From positions 126,364 to 190,363 of the forward strand of contig NZ_CAJZAR010000032.1 in the NCBI RefSeq assembly GCF_914484835.1: DNA of 64,000 nucleotides. Direction: 5' to 3'. Both the position numbers and the translations under genes were made by a program. Numbering within the stretch: position 1 is the first letter of the stretch; each line of letters begins with the position of its first letter. Positions 45,113 through 53,901 of the stretch are shown one piece after another. The notes beneath the pieces were generated by a model that searched no databases, was not told the DNA's origin, and worked only from the letters and a program-made list of their open reading frames with translations. This stretch comes from Paraburkholderia tropica. Lineage in GTDB: Bacteria; Pseudomonadota; Gammaproteobacteria; Burkholderiales; Burkholderiaceae.

Positions 45113-46384
45113 CTAGCGCGACTGCGCCGCCTCCTCCGCCGCGCGCGCGCCGCTTTCCGCGACCGGATCGGCTTCGGTGTTGGCCGCCGTGCTCGACGCC
45201 GCGGGCGCGCCCGATTCAGCCGATTGAGCCGCTTGCCCCGATCGAGCCGATCCCGGCTCAGCGCGACGCGCGGAAGACGGCGGCAACTCGCCCGTCGGCG
45301 CCTCCTCGCGGCTCGCCAGTTCCGCCGACACCTCCGCGCGCGTGCGCGGCAAAAACTGCGGATAGTGCGCGTTGACGAAATCGAACAGCCCTTCGCGCAC
45401 GCGGCAGCGCAAATCCCAGTTCAGCCCCGAATCCTGCGAGCTCACGAGCACGCGCAACTGCATCGCGCGTTCGCTGGCATCGGTCACCTGCAGCACCTGC
45501 ACGCGCCGGTCCCATTCGGGCGCGCGCTCGACGATGCGTGCCAGTTCCTCGCGCAGCGGCGCGAGCGGCATGCGGTAGTCGAGCCACAGAAACACCGAGC
45601 CGATGATCTGCGAGCTGCTGCGCGTCCAGTTCGTGAACGGATTCTCGATGAACCATTGCAGCGGCACGATCAGCCGCCGCTGGTCCCAGATGCGCACCGA
45701 GACATACGTGCCGGTAATTTCCTCGATGCGCCCCCACTCGCCCTGGATCACGACCACATCGTCGAGCCGGATCGGCTGCGAAATCGCGATCTGGAGGCCG
45801 GCAATCAGATTCCCCAGCACGGGGCGTGCCGCGATACCGGCGACCAGTCCGGCGACGCCCGCCGAGGCCAGCAGACTCGCGCCGATCTGGCGCACGTTCG
45901 GGAAGGTCATGAGCGCCGCGCCCAGTCCGAAAACGATGATCACGACCATCACCGTGCGCGCGAGCACGCGCGCCTGCGTGTGGATGCGGCGCGCCTGCAG
46001 GTTGTCGGCGATATCGAGCGGATGCGCGGCCACGATCGCCTCGCCGATGGCCGCCGCGCAGCGCACCGACAGCCAGGTAATCGCGGCGATCAGCGCGAAG
46101 GCGCACAACTCGCGCAGGGTGCCGATGAAGCGCAGCGTGTCCGGCGCCTGCCACCAGACGAACTCGAGCGCGATCACGCCGAGCACCACGCGCGCGGGCT
46201 GGTGCACGTAGCGCACGAATACGCTCGCATGCGGATACGGCCGCGCGAGGCGGCGCACGACGCGCGCGCCGAGCCAGTGGACCGCGAAGGCGAAGGCCAG
46301 CGCGAACGCGCTGACGAGCAGCGTGCCGAGCCAGTTTTGCAACGGGGCGTCGGTCAGGCGGGAGAAGTCGTCGAGAGTGGGCAT
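45113..46384 (-). CDS. MscS-type mechanosensitive ion channel
   Basis: A 423-residue inner-membrane channel that vents solutes on osmotic down-shock. About four hydrophobic helices come first, with the pore helix and MscS core around residues 200-265 (GLVAGIAARPVLGNLIAG, then the beta domain LDDVVVIQGEWGRIEEI). A cytoplasmic alpha/beta part follows. The C-terminal 70 residues are a low-complexity Ala/Ser/Glu tail absent from E. coli MscS. ATG at 46384 is chosen because it opens the first helix. Upstream of otsA, but 119 bases apart. Confidence 0.92.
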   Translation of the reverse strand: MPTLDDFSRLTDAPLQNWLGTLLVSAFALAFAFAVHWLGARVVRRLARPYPHASVFVRYVHQPARVVLGVIALEFVWWQAPDTLRFIGTLRELCAFALIAAITWLSVRCAAAIGEAIVAAHPLDIADNLQARRIHTQARVLARTVMVVIIVFGLGAALMTFPNVRQIGASLLASAGVAGLVAGIAARPVLGNLIAGLQIAISQPIRLDDVVVIQGEWGRIEEITGTYVSVRIWDQRRLIVPLQWFIENPFTNWTRSSSQIIGSVFLWLDYRMPLAPLREELARIVERAPEWDRRVQVLQVTDASERAMQLRVLVSSQDSGLNWDLRCRVREGLFDFVNAHYPQFLPRTRAEVSAELASREEAPTGELPPSSARRAEPGSARSGQAAQSAESGAPAASSTAANTEADPVAESGARAAEEAAQSR

Positions 46385-46811
46385 CGGTGGCCAGTTCCTC
46401 CTACGCGTGGCGACCTGGTGGAAACGGCACGGGCGGCGGGCCCGCGGACGAAGCGTGGCGAGGCAAAGGCGGCGCTGACGGCAAGTGGCGGCAAGCGGCG
46501 GCGCGTGGGAACGCGGAAGAACGCGTGAAAACACGTGACGCCGATGCCGGGATCGCGCCCTGCGTAACGCTACGCGAATGCGTGTAAAGACGCGCTAAAG
46601 ATTGCGCGGATGCTGCGGGCCGTGCTGAACGTACTGAACGTGTTGAACGAGCCAATGTGCGCGCCGCCGTGGGCGGCCGCTACGCGAGACGCGGCGGCGC
46701 AAAAATGCCGCCGCGCAGGAGAATCGACTGATGATCGCGCCGTTGGTTCAACGGCGCACAGGATGCGAAATGAAGCGGCAGGACGGTGCGAGTCTGCGCT
46801 CAGCGGCGCAC
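46385..46811. other. Non-coding region upstream of the MscS gene
   Basis: 427 bases. It holds a perfect 9-bp hairpin CGCGGCGGC / GCCGCCGCG (46690-46715, loop GCAAAAAT) without a T-run, and short CTGAACGT-like direct repeats near 46625-46650. The hairpin may stabilise or end the Rap1a-like transcript, which ends at 46812. No gene seen. Confidence 0.5.
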
Positions 46812-47168
46812 TCAGTTACCCGTCTTGCAGGGAAACGCCTTGCCGAGCCCAAGCGAAATCGCCGTGCTGGCGTTGTAGCCCGCGATGTTCGGGTTGTCGG
46901 CGATGTACTTGCGCACGGCATCGGTCAGTTGCGAGGAACGCGCATCCGCCGGCAGGCAGAAATATTGGCCGACGCGCGGACCGGTCGTGCCGCCGATCGC
47001 GTCGATGGTGTTGAAGATGCCGTCGGCGGCACCTTCGATATACGCCGCGCACGCACTGCGCGAGGCCACGTCGGTCTTCGAGCAAAGGCGGTTGAGGTCG
47101 CTTGCGGTGAATGCGAAAGCCGAGAGCGGCAAAACGAGCGCGCCGGCGCAGAACAGAGCCCGCAGCAT
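46812..47168 (-). CDS. Rap1a/Tai family immunity-like protein (orphan)
   Basis: A 118-residue exported protein. The signal peptide is followed by a domain matching the Rap1a/Tai family of T6SS amidase immunity proteins: CAAYIEGAADGIF, CLPADARSSQLTDAVRKYIAD, and an end in SLGLGKAFPCK, with several Cys likely forming disulfides. In that family the periplasmic protein blocks a peptidoglycan amidase. No amidase effector or T6SS gene is in the window. ATG at 47168 has AAGGAG 5 bases upstream. It may guard against rivals' effectors or have been repurposed. Confidence 0.8.
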   Translation of the reverse strand: MLRALFCAGALVLPLSAFAFTASDLNRLCSKTDVASRSACAAYIEGAADGIFNTIDAIGGTTGPRVGQYFCLPADARSSQLTDAVRKYIADNPNIAGYNASTAISLGLGKAFPCKTGN

Positions 47169-47384
47169 GGTTCTCCTTGAATCGTCGTGTGGTGCGGCGC
47201 CCCCGCGCCGCAAGCCGCCCGCCGGTGCGCGCCTGAGGCGCCGCCGCCGGCAAGGGGCAATTTCGCTATTGTGCACTGTTTTGCATGACTGCCGCTCAGG
47301 TCCGGTTCGCGCCGCACCCTCGGGAGCCATGCATGGGGGCAGAACAGAGGCCGCGTGGCGGCGGCCCCCCATGCGGTGGCGCGC

Positions 47385-48098
47385 TTACTGCGCCGTCTGG
47401 CCCATGCGCGCCGAGAGGTCCTTGATCGCGTCCGGCGCCTTGTACTGCTTGGCGAAATCGAGCGCGTTCATGCCGATCTGGTTCTTGGCCTGCAGATTCG
47501 CGCCGTGGTCGAGCAGCAGCTTGGCGGTGGTCATGTGGTCGCCGCGCGCCGCCATCATGAGCGGCGTGGTGCCGTTGGGCGACGGTGCGTTCACATCGGC
47601 CGAATAGCCGATCAGCAGCTTCGCGACTTCGTCGTTGCCGTTCGCGGCCGCGTAGTGCAGCGGGGTCCAGCCCTGCTTGTTGACGTCCGCGCCCTTGGTG
47701 ATGAGCATTTTCACGAGATCGACGTCGCCGTTCAGCGAGGCCAGCATGAGCGCGTTCTCACCCGCCTTGTCCTGCGCGTTGATCTTGATGGCCGGATTGT
47801 CGAGCAGCACCGCCGCGACCTTGTCCGACTTTTCCCGCGCGGCCAGCACGAGCAGCGGCATGCCCTGAGCGTCGGTAGCGTTCGGGTCCATGCCGTTGGC
47901 GATGTCCTTGGCGACGCCCTTGTCGTCGTCGAACTTCACGCCTTTCACGAGCGAATCGATCGGCGCGGCGTGGACCGGCGCGCTGACGAGCACGGCGGCG
48001 CCCATGCCGAAAGCAAGCGCGGCGGCGACGCGGCGCACGGCGGCGCCCCGGACGGTTTGCGCGGATTTCACGGTGGACAGTTGCGAATTCGAGTTCAT
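47385..48098 (-). CDS. Exported ankyrin-repeat protein
   Basis: A 237-residue protein. A long, basic N-terminus leads into a signal peptide (AFGMGAAVLVSAPVHAAPID), so the mature protein is periplasmic. About five ankyrin repeats follow (for example TPLHYAAANGNDEVAKLLI and TPLMMAARGDHMTTAKLLL). Ankyrin proteins bind other proteins; exported ones in proteobacteria sometimes protect against toxins or partner catalases. It follows tatD by 77 bases on the same strand and may be co-transcribed. Its next neighbour is the immunity-like gene. Confidence 0.88.
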   Translation of the reverse strand: MNSNSQLSTVKSAQTVRGAAVRRVAAALAFGMGAAVLVSAPVHAAPIDSLVKGVKFDDDKGVAKDIANGMDPNATDAQGMPLLVLAAREKSDKVAAVLLDNPAIKINAQDKAGENALMLASLNGDVDLVKMLITKGADVNKQGWTPLHYAAANGNDEVAKLLIGYSADVNAPSPNGTTPLMMAARGDHMTTAKLLLDHGANLQAKNQIGMNALDFAKQYKAPDAIKDLSARMGQTAQ

Positions 48099-48175
48099 GT
48101 CAGGCCTTAACGTTATTCGATATCTGATTGATAACACGCCGTTTTTTCAGCGGCATTGCCCGTGGCGGCCGCGTT

Positions 48176-48961
48176 TCAGGCCGAAGCCGGAATCTTGAAA
48201 AGCCGGAAAAAATTCTGCGTGGTGGCAGCGCCGAGTTCGGCGTCCGGCAATCCGCGTTGCTGGGCAATGAATCTTCCGACATGGCTGACGTACGCAGGTT
48301 CATTGGGTTTGCCACGAAATGGCACTGGCGCAAGATAAGGCGAGTCCGTTTCGATCAAAAGGCGCTCGATCGGCACGCGGCGCGCGACCTCCTGCACGTC
48401 GGTCGCGCTCTTGAAGGTCACGATGCCCGACAGCGAAATGAAGAAGTTCTGCGCGATGGCGCGCTCGGCGATCGCCCAGGGCTCCGTGAAGCAGTGCATC
48501 ACGCCGCCCGGCTCGCCCGCGCGCTCCTCTTCCATGATGCGCAGCGTGTCCTCGGAGGCGGCGCGCGTGTGCACGATCAGCGGCTTGCCCGTAGCGTGCG
48601 CCGCGCGGATATGCACGCGAAAGCGCTCGCGCTGCCATTCCATGTCGTCGATGGTGCGTTCGCCGAGACGGAAGTAATCGAGCCCCGTTTCGCCGATCGC
48701 GACCACTTTCGGGTGTTTCGCCAGTTCGACGAGATCGGCGACCGAAGGCTCCTGCACGTCCTCGTGGTCAGGATGCACGCCCACCGACGCGTAGACGTTC
48801 TCGTAGCGGCTCGCGATGTCGAGCACCGAGGGCAGCGTCTCCAGATCGACCGAGACGCACAGCGCGTGCGTGACGGCCTGCTCGCGCATGTTCTCGAGCA
48901 CCTGCGGCAGCCGGTCGGCGAGGCCCTCGAAGTTGATGTGGCAATGCGAATCGACAAACAT
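48176..48961 (-). CDS. TatD family metal-dependent DNase (YcfH-like)
   Basis: A 261-residue TIM-barrel hydrolase. Metal ligands are visible in order: SHCHINFEG, GETGLDYFR, VHTRAASEDT, VMHCFTE and ETDSPYLAP. In E. coli the YcfH gene lies next to holB, tmk and mltG, as here. Function is 3'-5' DNase or related quality control. A pilZ gene often placed between holB and tatD in gamma-proteobacteria is absent from the 91-base gap. Confidence 0.95.
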   Translation of the reverse strand: MFVDSHCHINFEGLADRLPQVLENMREQAVTHALCVSVDLETLPSVLDIASRYENVYASVGVHPDHEDVQEPSVADLVELAKHPKVVAIGETGLDYFRLGERTIDDMEWQRERFRVHIRAAHATGKPLIVHTRAASEDTLRIMEEERAGEPGGVMHCFTEPWAIAERAIAQNFFISLSGIVTFKSATDVQEVARRVPIERLLIETDSPYLAPVPFRGKPNEPAYVSHVGRFIAQQRGLPDAELGAATTQNFFRLFKIPASA

Positions 48962-49052
48962 GGACTAGTCCTGCGGTGAATTTCGTTAAGGCTGAGCGAG
49001 GCTCAAGGCGCGGGGCGCGCTGGGCGCACCGCGTCGCATCGTCAAAAGCGCG

Positions 49053-50099
49053 TCAGGCGAACATTTCACGATAGCCGAGAAACAGTTCCTCGAACACGAG
49101 CCGCGCGTTGAGCGGATGGTTTTCGATGGCGCGCTGGCGCGTCACGGTCTTCATGTAGCGCGCGAGCGCCGGGGCGTCGAGCTTCGCGGCGCAGCGCCCG
49201 AGCGCGGCCGCCGACTGCGGGTAATAGCGCGGACGGCCCGCCGTGCGTTCGGCCAGCAGATCGTAGACCCAGCGCTGGAGCCAGCCGAGCACCAGCGGCA
49301 CCGGCAGCTTTTGCAGCGTCTCGCCGCAGGCGAACGGATCGCAGGCCGGACCGGCGGCGAGCTGGGCGAGCGTCCAGTCGCGCAGCGTGCGGTTTTCGTC
49401 GCTCGCGAGCGCCAGCGCCGCAAGCGGCGCGCCGCCGGCTTCGGCCAGCAGCCCGGCCGGATCGTCCACGCCCTGCTGCGCGAGCCAGGCCTGCGCCTCG
49501 GCGGGCGCGGGCGTGCTCATCGGCCACTGGCGGCAGCGGCTGATGATGGTCGGCAGCAAGCGGTCGATGCGCGCCGACACCATCAGGAACACCACGCCCG
49601 AAGGCGGTTCTTCGAGCGTCTTCAGCAGCGCGTTCGCGGCGGCCACGTTGAGCGCCTCGACCGGATACAGCACGACCACGCGCAACCCGCCGCGATGCGA
49701 GCCCACGCCCGTGAAGTCGAGCAGCGCGCGCACCTGCTCGATGCGGATTTCCTTGCTGGGCGCGCGGCCCTTCTTGCCTTCGTCGTCGCCCTTGTCGGCT
49801 TTCTCCGGCTTGCCGTCGCTGTCGTCGCCGCCCGTGGGACCGACGAGGCTCGCGAGCGCCTCGGGCACCACCGCGCGGTAATCGGGGTGATTGCCCTGCT
49901 CGAACCAGTGGCACGCCGGACAGGCGCCGCACGGCTGGCCGTCGGCGTGCGCCGACTCGCACAGCAGTCCCTTCGCCAGATGCTGGGCGAACTGGAGCTT
50001 GCCGATGCCGGCCTGGCCGTGCAGCAGCAGCGCATGCGGCCAATGGCTGCGCAACTGCTGAAGGCGTTCCCAGTCGCCGCTCTGCCACGGATAGATCAT
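49053..50099 (-). CDS. holB: DNA polymerase III delta' subunit
   Basis: A 348-residue clamp-loader subunit. The N-terminal HALLLHGQAGIGKLQFA P-loop is of the degenerate delta' kind. A zinc module (CGACPACHW) precedes the fold, and NALLKTLEEPP with the sensor SRCRQW follows. A charged insert of about 30 residues (GGDDSDGKPEKADKGDDEGK) sits between the zinc module and the AAA core; E. coli HolB lacks it. ATG at 50099 is taken from homologue starts. It follows tmk by 86 bases. Confidence 0.95.
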   Translation of the reverse strand: MIYPWQSGDWERLQQLRSHWPHALLLHGQAGIGKLQFAQHLAKGLLCESAHADGQPCGACPACHWFEQGNHPDYRAVVPEALASLVGPTGGDDSDGKPEKADKGDDEGKKGRAPSKEIRIEQVRALLDFTGVGSHRGGLRVVVLYPVEALNVAAANALLKTLEEPPSGVVFLMVSARIDRLLPTIISRCRQWPMSTPAPAEAQAWLAQQGVDDPAGLLAEAGGAPLAALALASDENRTLRDWTLAQLAAGPACDPFACGETLQKLPVPLVLGWLQRWVYDLLAERTAGRPRYYPQSAAALGRCAAKLDAPALARYMKTVTRQRAIENHPLNARLVFEELFLGYREMFA

Positions 50100-50185
50100 A
50101 TTTAAAATCAATCAGTTAGGCATAGTTCGCGAGACATCGCACGAACTTCGCCGTTCATATAACTTCGCCAAATAACGCTTTGCAA

Positions 50186-50806
50186 TCAAAGCGTTGCGAT
50201 GATCTGCTCAAGCTTCGTGCGAATCTCGTCGATGCTCTGCGAGGAATCGACGATCGCGAAACGGTACGGCGCCTCTTCCGCGCGGCGCAGGTACTCGGTG
50301 CGCGTGCGCGTGAAGAACGCGTCGGTTTCGCTTTCGAAGCGGTCCGGCTCGCGCGCCGCGCCGCGCCGCTCGCTGGCGGTGTCGGGCGCGATGTCGAACA
50401 GGATCGTCAGATCGGGCTGAAAACCGCCCTGCACCCAGCGTTCGAGCGTTTCCAGCTTGTCGCGCGGGAGGCCGCGCCCGCCGCCCTGATAGGCGAAGGT
50501 CGCATCGGTGAAGCGGTCGGACAGCACCCAGTCGCCGCGCGCAAGCGCCGGCTCGATCACGCGCGCGAGGTGCTCGCGGCGCGCCGCGAACATCAGCAGC
50601 GCCTCGGTTTCGAGGTCCATCTGCTCGTGCAGCAGGAGATCGCGCAGCGATTCGCCGAGCGGCGTGCCGCCCGGTTCGCGCGTCATGACGACCGTGCGGC
50701 CCCCGGCAGCGAGCTTCTGCTCGAGCTGCTCGCGAAACCAGGCCAGATGCGTGGTCTTGCCCGCGCCGTCGATGCCCTCGAACGTAATGAATCGGCCACG
50801 CGCCAT
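50186..50806 (-). CDS. tmk: Thymidylate kinase
   Basis: A 206-residue enzyme that phosphorylates dTMP to dTDP for DNA synthesis. The P-loop [12 protein letters not shown] opens the protein, [16 protein letters not shown] carries the DRF motif, and [12 protein letters not shown] is the dTMP-binding segment. It starts directly where mltG ends (adjacent stop and start), which means a shared transcript. Confidence 0.97.
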   Translation of the reverse strand: MARGRFITFEGIDGAGKTTHLAWFREQLEQKLAAGGRTVVMTREPGGTPLGESLRDLLLHEQMDLETEALLMFAARREHLARVIEPALARGDWVLSDRFTDATFAYQGGGRGLPRDKLETLERWVQGGFQPDLTILFDIAPDTASERRGAAREPDRFESETDAFFTRTRTEYLRRAEEAPYRFAIVDSSQSIDEIRTKLEQIIATL

Positions 50807-51817
50807 TTAGTTACCCCGGATATATTTGTCGACGGCCTTGTTGTGGTCGACGAGATTGTCGGAAAACACGCTGCTGCCGTCGCCGCGCGCCACGAAATAC
50901 AGCGCGCCGGTCGCCGCCGGATTGAGCGCCGCTTGCAATGCCGCGACGCCGGGCAACGCGATCGGCGTCGGCGGCAGCCCTGGGCGCAGGTAGGTATTGT
51001 AAAGAGTGTCGGTCTGGAGATCGCGCTTGTGCAGACGCCCCAGATAGCCCGCGCCCATCCCGTAGATCACCGCCGGATCGGTCTGCAGCGGCATGCCCAC
51101 TTTCAGGCGGTTCGTGAACACGGCGGCCACCAGCGGACGGTCGCCGGCCTTGCCGGTTTCCTTCTCCACCAGCGAGGCGAGCGTGAGCGCCTCGTAAGGC
51201 GACTTCAGCGGCAGGCCGGGCGCGCGCGCGGCCCACGCCTCGTTCAGATGCGTCTGCATCAGCTTGTAGGCGCGGCGGTAGACGTCCAGATCGCTCGAAC
51301 CCTTGTCGAACAGATAGGTGTCGGGGAAGAACAGGCCCTCGCCGCTGCCCTCGGGCGCCTCGGGCGCGCCGATCGCCGTCAGAAGCTGGGCGTCGTTCAT
51401 GCCCGCCGTGTCGTGGCGCAGCGCCGGATTGGCGTCGAGCTCGTCGCGCATGCGCTTGAAGGTCCAGCCTTCGATGATGGTCGCGACATATTCGTTGACG
51501 TCGCCGAGCGCCATTTTCTGCAGCACTTCGTAGGGCGTGACGCCCGCCTTGAATTCGTAGTTGCCGGACTTGAGATGGCTTTGCAGCCCGAGCGCGCGGG
51601 TCATCAGCACGAACAACTGGGGCTGGACCGGCACGCCGCCGTGGCGCAACTGGGCGGTAACACTGCGCACGGTGCTGTGCGGCTTGATGGTGACGTCGAG
51701 CTGCTGGACCGCAAGTGCGACGGGCGTGGTGGCCCAGTACCAGACACCGCCTGCGGCGGCTGCGCCCAGCACGGCGCACGCGACGCCGGCGGCAAGGCAT
51801 TTCTTCAGGAGGGACAT
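50807..51817 (-). CDS. mltG: Endolytic peptidoglycan transglycosylase
   Basis: A 336-residue inner-membrane protein (YceG family) that cuts nascent glycan strands. One N-terminal helix (KKCLAAGVACAVLGAAAAGGVWYW) anchors a periplasmic LysM-like part and the YceG catalytic domain. The catalytic Glu is in LASLVEKET, preceded by FFPDTYLF. ATG at 51817 has AGGAGGG upstream. It leads the mltG-tmk-holB run and diverges from ygfZ. Confidence 0.96.
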   Translation of the reverse strand: MSLLKKCLAAGVACAVLGAAAAGGVWYWATTPVALAVQQLDVTIKPHSTVRSVTAQLRHGGVPVQPQLFVLMTRALGLQSHLKSGNYEFKAGVTPYEVLQKMALGDVNEYVATIIEGWTFKRMRDELDANPALRHDTAGMNDAQLLTAIGAPEAPEGSGEGLFFPDTYLFDKGSSDLDVYRRAYKLMQTHLNEAWAARAPGLPLKSPYEALTLASLVEKETGKAGDRPLVAAVFTNRLKVGMPLQTDPAVIYGMGAGYLGRLHKRDLQTDTLYNTYLRPGLPPTPIALPGVAALQAALNPAATGALYFVARGDGSSVFSDNLVDHNKAVDKYIRGN

Positions 51818-51894
51818 GGAAACATGACTCAGGGGGACCTCATATAATAACTGCTTGCCCTCGCTAAAGTCAGGATTGACTGTTCCCCGAATCC

Positions 51895-52953
51895 ATGAAC
51901 TCCCCGCTCGCTCCCGCTGCTCCGCTTTCCTCCACGCCCGCCACGCAGGCTGATTTGCCAGCGGCATTGCCCACACCGACGGCCGCCGACTTCGACGCCG
52001 CGCTCAAGGGCGGCGCCTACGCGATCCTGCCGCAGTTCGGCGTGATCGACGCCAACGGCGACGACGCCGCCAGTTTTCTGCACAGCCAGCTCACCAACGA
52101 CATCCAGCATCTGGACGTCGCGGGCGCGCGCCTCGCCGGTTACTGCTCGGCCAAGGGCCGCCTGCTCGCGTCGTTCCTCGTCTGGAAAACCGGCGAGACC
52201 GTCCGTCTGCTGATCTCGAAGGACGTGCAGGCCGCCGTGCAAAAACGCCTGTCGATGTTCGTGCTGCGCGCCAAGGCGAAGCTCGTCGACGACAGCGACA
52301 AGCTGCTCGTGGTCGGCTTTGCCGGCGACGTGCGCGGCGCGCTCTCGGGCGTGTTCGACGCGCTGCCCGACGGCGTGCACGTGAAGGTCGACGACACCGC
52401 CGGCTCGCTGATCCGCCTGCCCGACGCGGCCGGCCGTCTGCGCTATCTGCTGGTCGGTCCGAAAGACGCGGTCGAAGCGAAGCTCGCCGCGCTCGACGGC
52501 CAGATCGCGCGCGTCACGCCCGCGCTCTGGGACTGGCTCGACATCCGCGCGGGCGAGCCGCGCGTCACCCAGGCGGTGAGCGAGCAGTTCGTGCCGCAGA
52601 TGATCAACTACGACGTGCTCGGCGGCGTGAACTTCAAGAAGGGCTGCTATCCGGGCCAGGAAGTGGTCGCGCGCAGCCAGTATCGCGGCACCATCAAGCG
52701 CCGCACGGCGCTCGCGAGCGTCGCGGCCGGTCTGGACGCCGCGCGTCCGGGCGTCGAGCTGTTCCATGCCGACGATCCGGGCCAGCCCTGCGGCATGATC
52801 GTGAACGCGGCGGCCGCGCCCGAAGGCGGCGTCGACCTGCTCGCCGAGATCAAGCTCGCGGCGCTCGAAGCGGGCAGCGTGCATCTGGGCGCCGCCGACG
52901 GCCCCGCGCTGCGCTTCCTGCCGCTGCCCTACGCGCTGCCCACCGAGGTCTGA
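51895..52953 (+). CDS. ygfZ: YgfZ/GcvT-like folate-binding protein
   Basis: A 352-residue cytosolic protein of the GcvT-like COG0354 family, which uses folate and supports Fe-S cluster enzymes such as MiaB. The signature KGCYPGQEVVARSQYRG is near residue 248, with the conserved Cys. FLHSQLTNDI is the N-terminal family motif. ATG 51895 is preceded by no strong ribosome site; the N-terminal 25 residues are Ala/Pro/Thr-rich, and an internal start is possible. It diverges from mltG, the usual beta-proteobacterial arrangement. Confidence 0.95.
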   Translation: MNSPLAPAAPLSSTPATQADLPAALPTPTAADFDAALKGGAYAILPQFGVIDANGDDAASFLHSQLTNDIQHLDVAGARLAGYCSAKGRLLASFLVWKTGETVRLLISKDVQAAVQKRLSMFVLRAKAKLVDDSDKLLVVGFAGDVRGALSGVFDALPDGVHVKVDDTAGSLIRLPDAAGRLRYLLVGPKDAVEAKLAALDGQIARVTPALWDWLDIRAGEPRVTQAVSEQFVPQMINYDVLGGVNFKKGCYPGQEVVARSQYRGTIKRRTALASVAAGLDAARPGVELFHADDPGQPCGMIVNAAAAPEGGVDLLAEIKLAALEAGSVHLGAADGPALRFLPLPYALPTEV

Positions 52954-53043
52954 CGCGTTGCCGCCGCTCGCAGTGACGGCGTGCGCGCCGGTTGAAACGC
53001 GGCTGCGCGCCGCGTGCGGTCTCCATGACGGAGGCCGCGCGCC

Positions 53044-53892
53044 ATGTGCCTGATCGTGTTCGACTGGCGCCCGCATGCGACCGAAGGCGCGCGCTTCACG
53101 CTCGCCGCGAACCGCGACGAGTTCCTGCGCCGCACCGCCGCGCCGCTGCAATGGTGGGACGACGCGCCCGGCGTGCTCGCGGGCCGCGATCTGGTCGGCG
53201 GCGGCACGTGGCTCGGCATGACGCGCGGCGGACGCTTCGCCGCGCTCACCAACTATCGCGCGCCGCGCGACATGCGCCCCGACGCGCCCACGCGCGGCAC
53301 GCTGGTTTCTCGCTGGCTGATGGGTTCGTCGGCGGCGACCGGGACATTGCCCGACACCGCGCTCGGCTATCTCGACGAAGTCGCGCGCGACGGCGCGCTC
53401 TACAACGGCTTCAATCTGATCGTCGGCGACTGGACGCGCGGCGAGCTGGCCTGGTACTGCAATCGCGCCGACCGCGCGCCCGCCCTGCTGCCCGAAGGCA
53501 CGCACGGCATTTCCAACGCGGTGCTCGATACGCCGTGGCCGAAGCTCGTGCACAAACGCGCGGAACTCGCGCAATTCACGCAACGTGCGCGCGAAGGCGC
53601 GGACGTGCCGCTCGAACGTCTGATCGAGATGATGCGCGACCCGCGCGTGGCGCCCGACGCCGACTTGCCCGCGACCGGCATTCCGCTCGAACGCGAACGC
53701 GCGCTGTCGGCGGCCTTCATCGAAACGCCCGAATACGGCACGCGCGGCACGACGGCGCTGCGCGTGCGCGTGGACGGCACGCGCCTGGACGTCGAAGCGC
53801 TCGAACGCAGCGACGACGATGGTTCGCACCGCATCGTGCGTCCCGGCGCGTTCGAGCGCCGCGAGACTTACATCATCGACGCGGCGCGCTAA
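53044..53892 (+). CDS. NRDE (TANGO2-like) family protein
   Basis: A 282-residue cytosolic protein of the Ser/Thr-rich T10/NRDE family. It begins MCLIVFDW, with the Cys2 of an Ntn-hydrolase-like fold. NRDEFLRR gives the family its name, and GGGTWLGMTRGGRFAALTNYR follows. Human TANGO2 is a relative linked to heme and lipid handling; the bacterial role is unproven. ATG 53044 follows GGAGG. Its 3' end converges with a hydrolase gene 10 bases away. Confidence 0.92.
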   Translation: MCLIVFDWRPHATEGARFTLAANRDEFLRRTAAPLQWWDDAPGVLAGRDLVGGGTWLGMTRGGRFAALTNYRAPRDMRPDAPTRGTLVSRWLMGSSAATGTLPDTALGYLDEVARDGALYNGFNLIVGDWTRGELAWYCNRADRAPALLPEGTHGISNAVLDTPWPKLVHKRAELAQFTQRAREGADVPLERLIEMMRDPRVAPDADLPATGIPLERERALSAAFIETPEYGTRGTTALRVRVDGTRLDVEALERSDDDGSHRIVRPGAFERRETYIIDAAR

Positions 53893-53901
53893 ACCGCCGC
53901 T

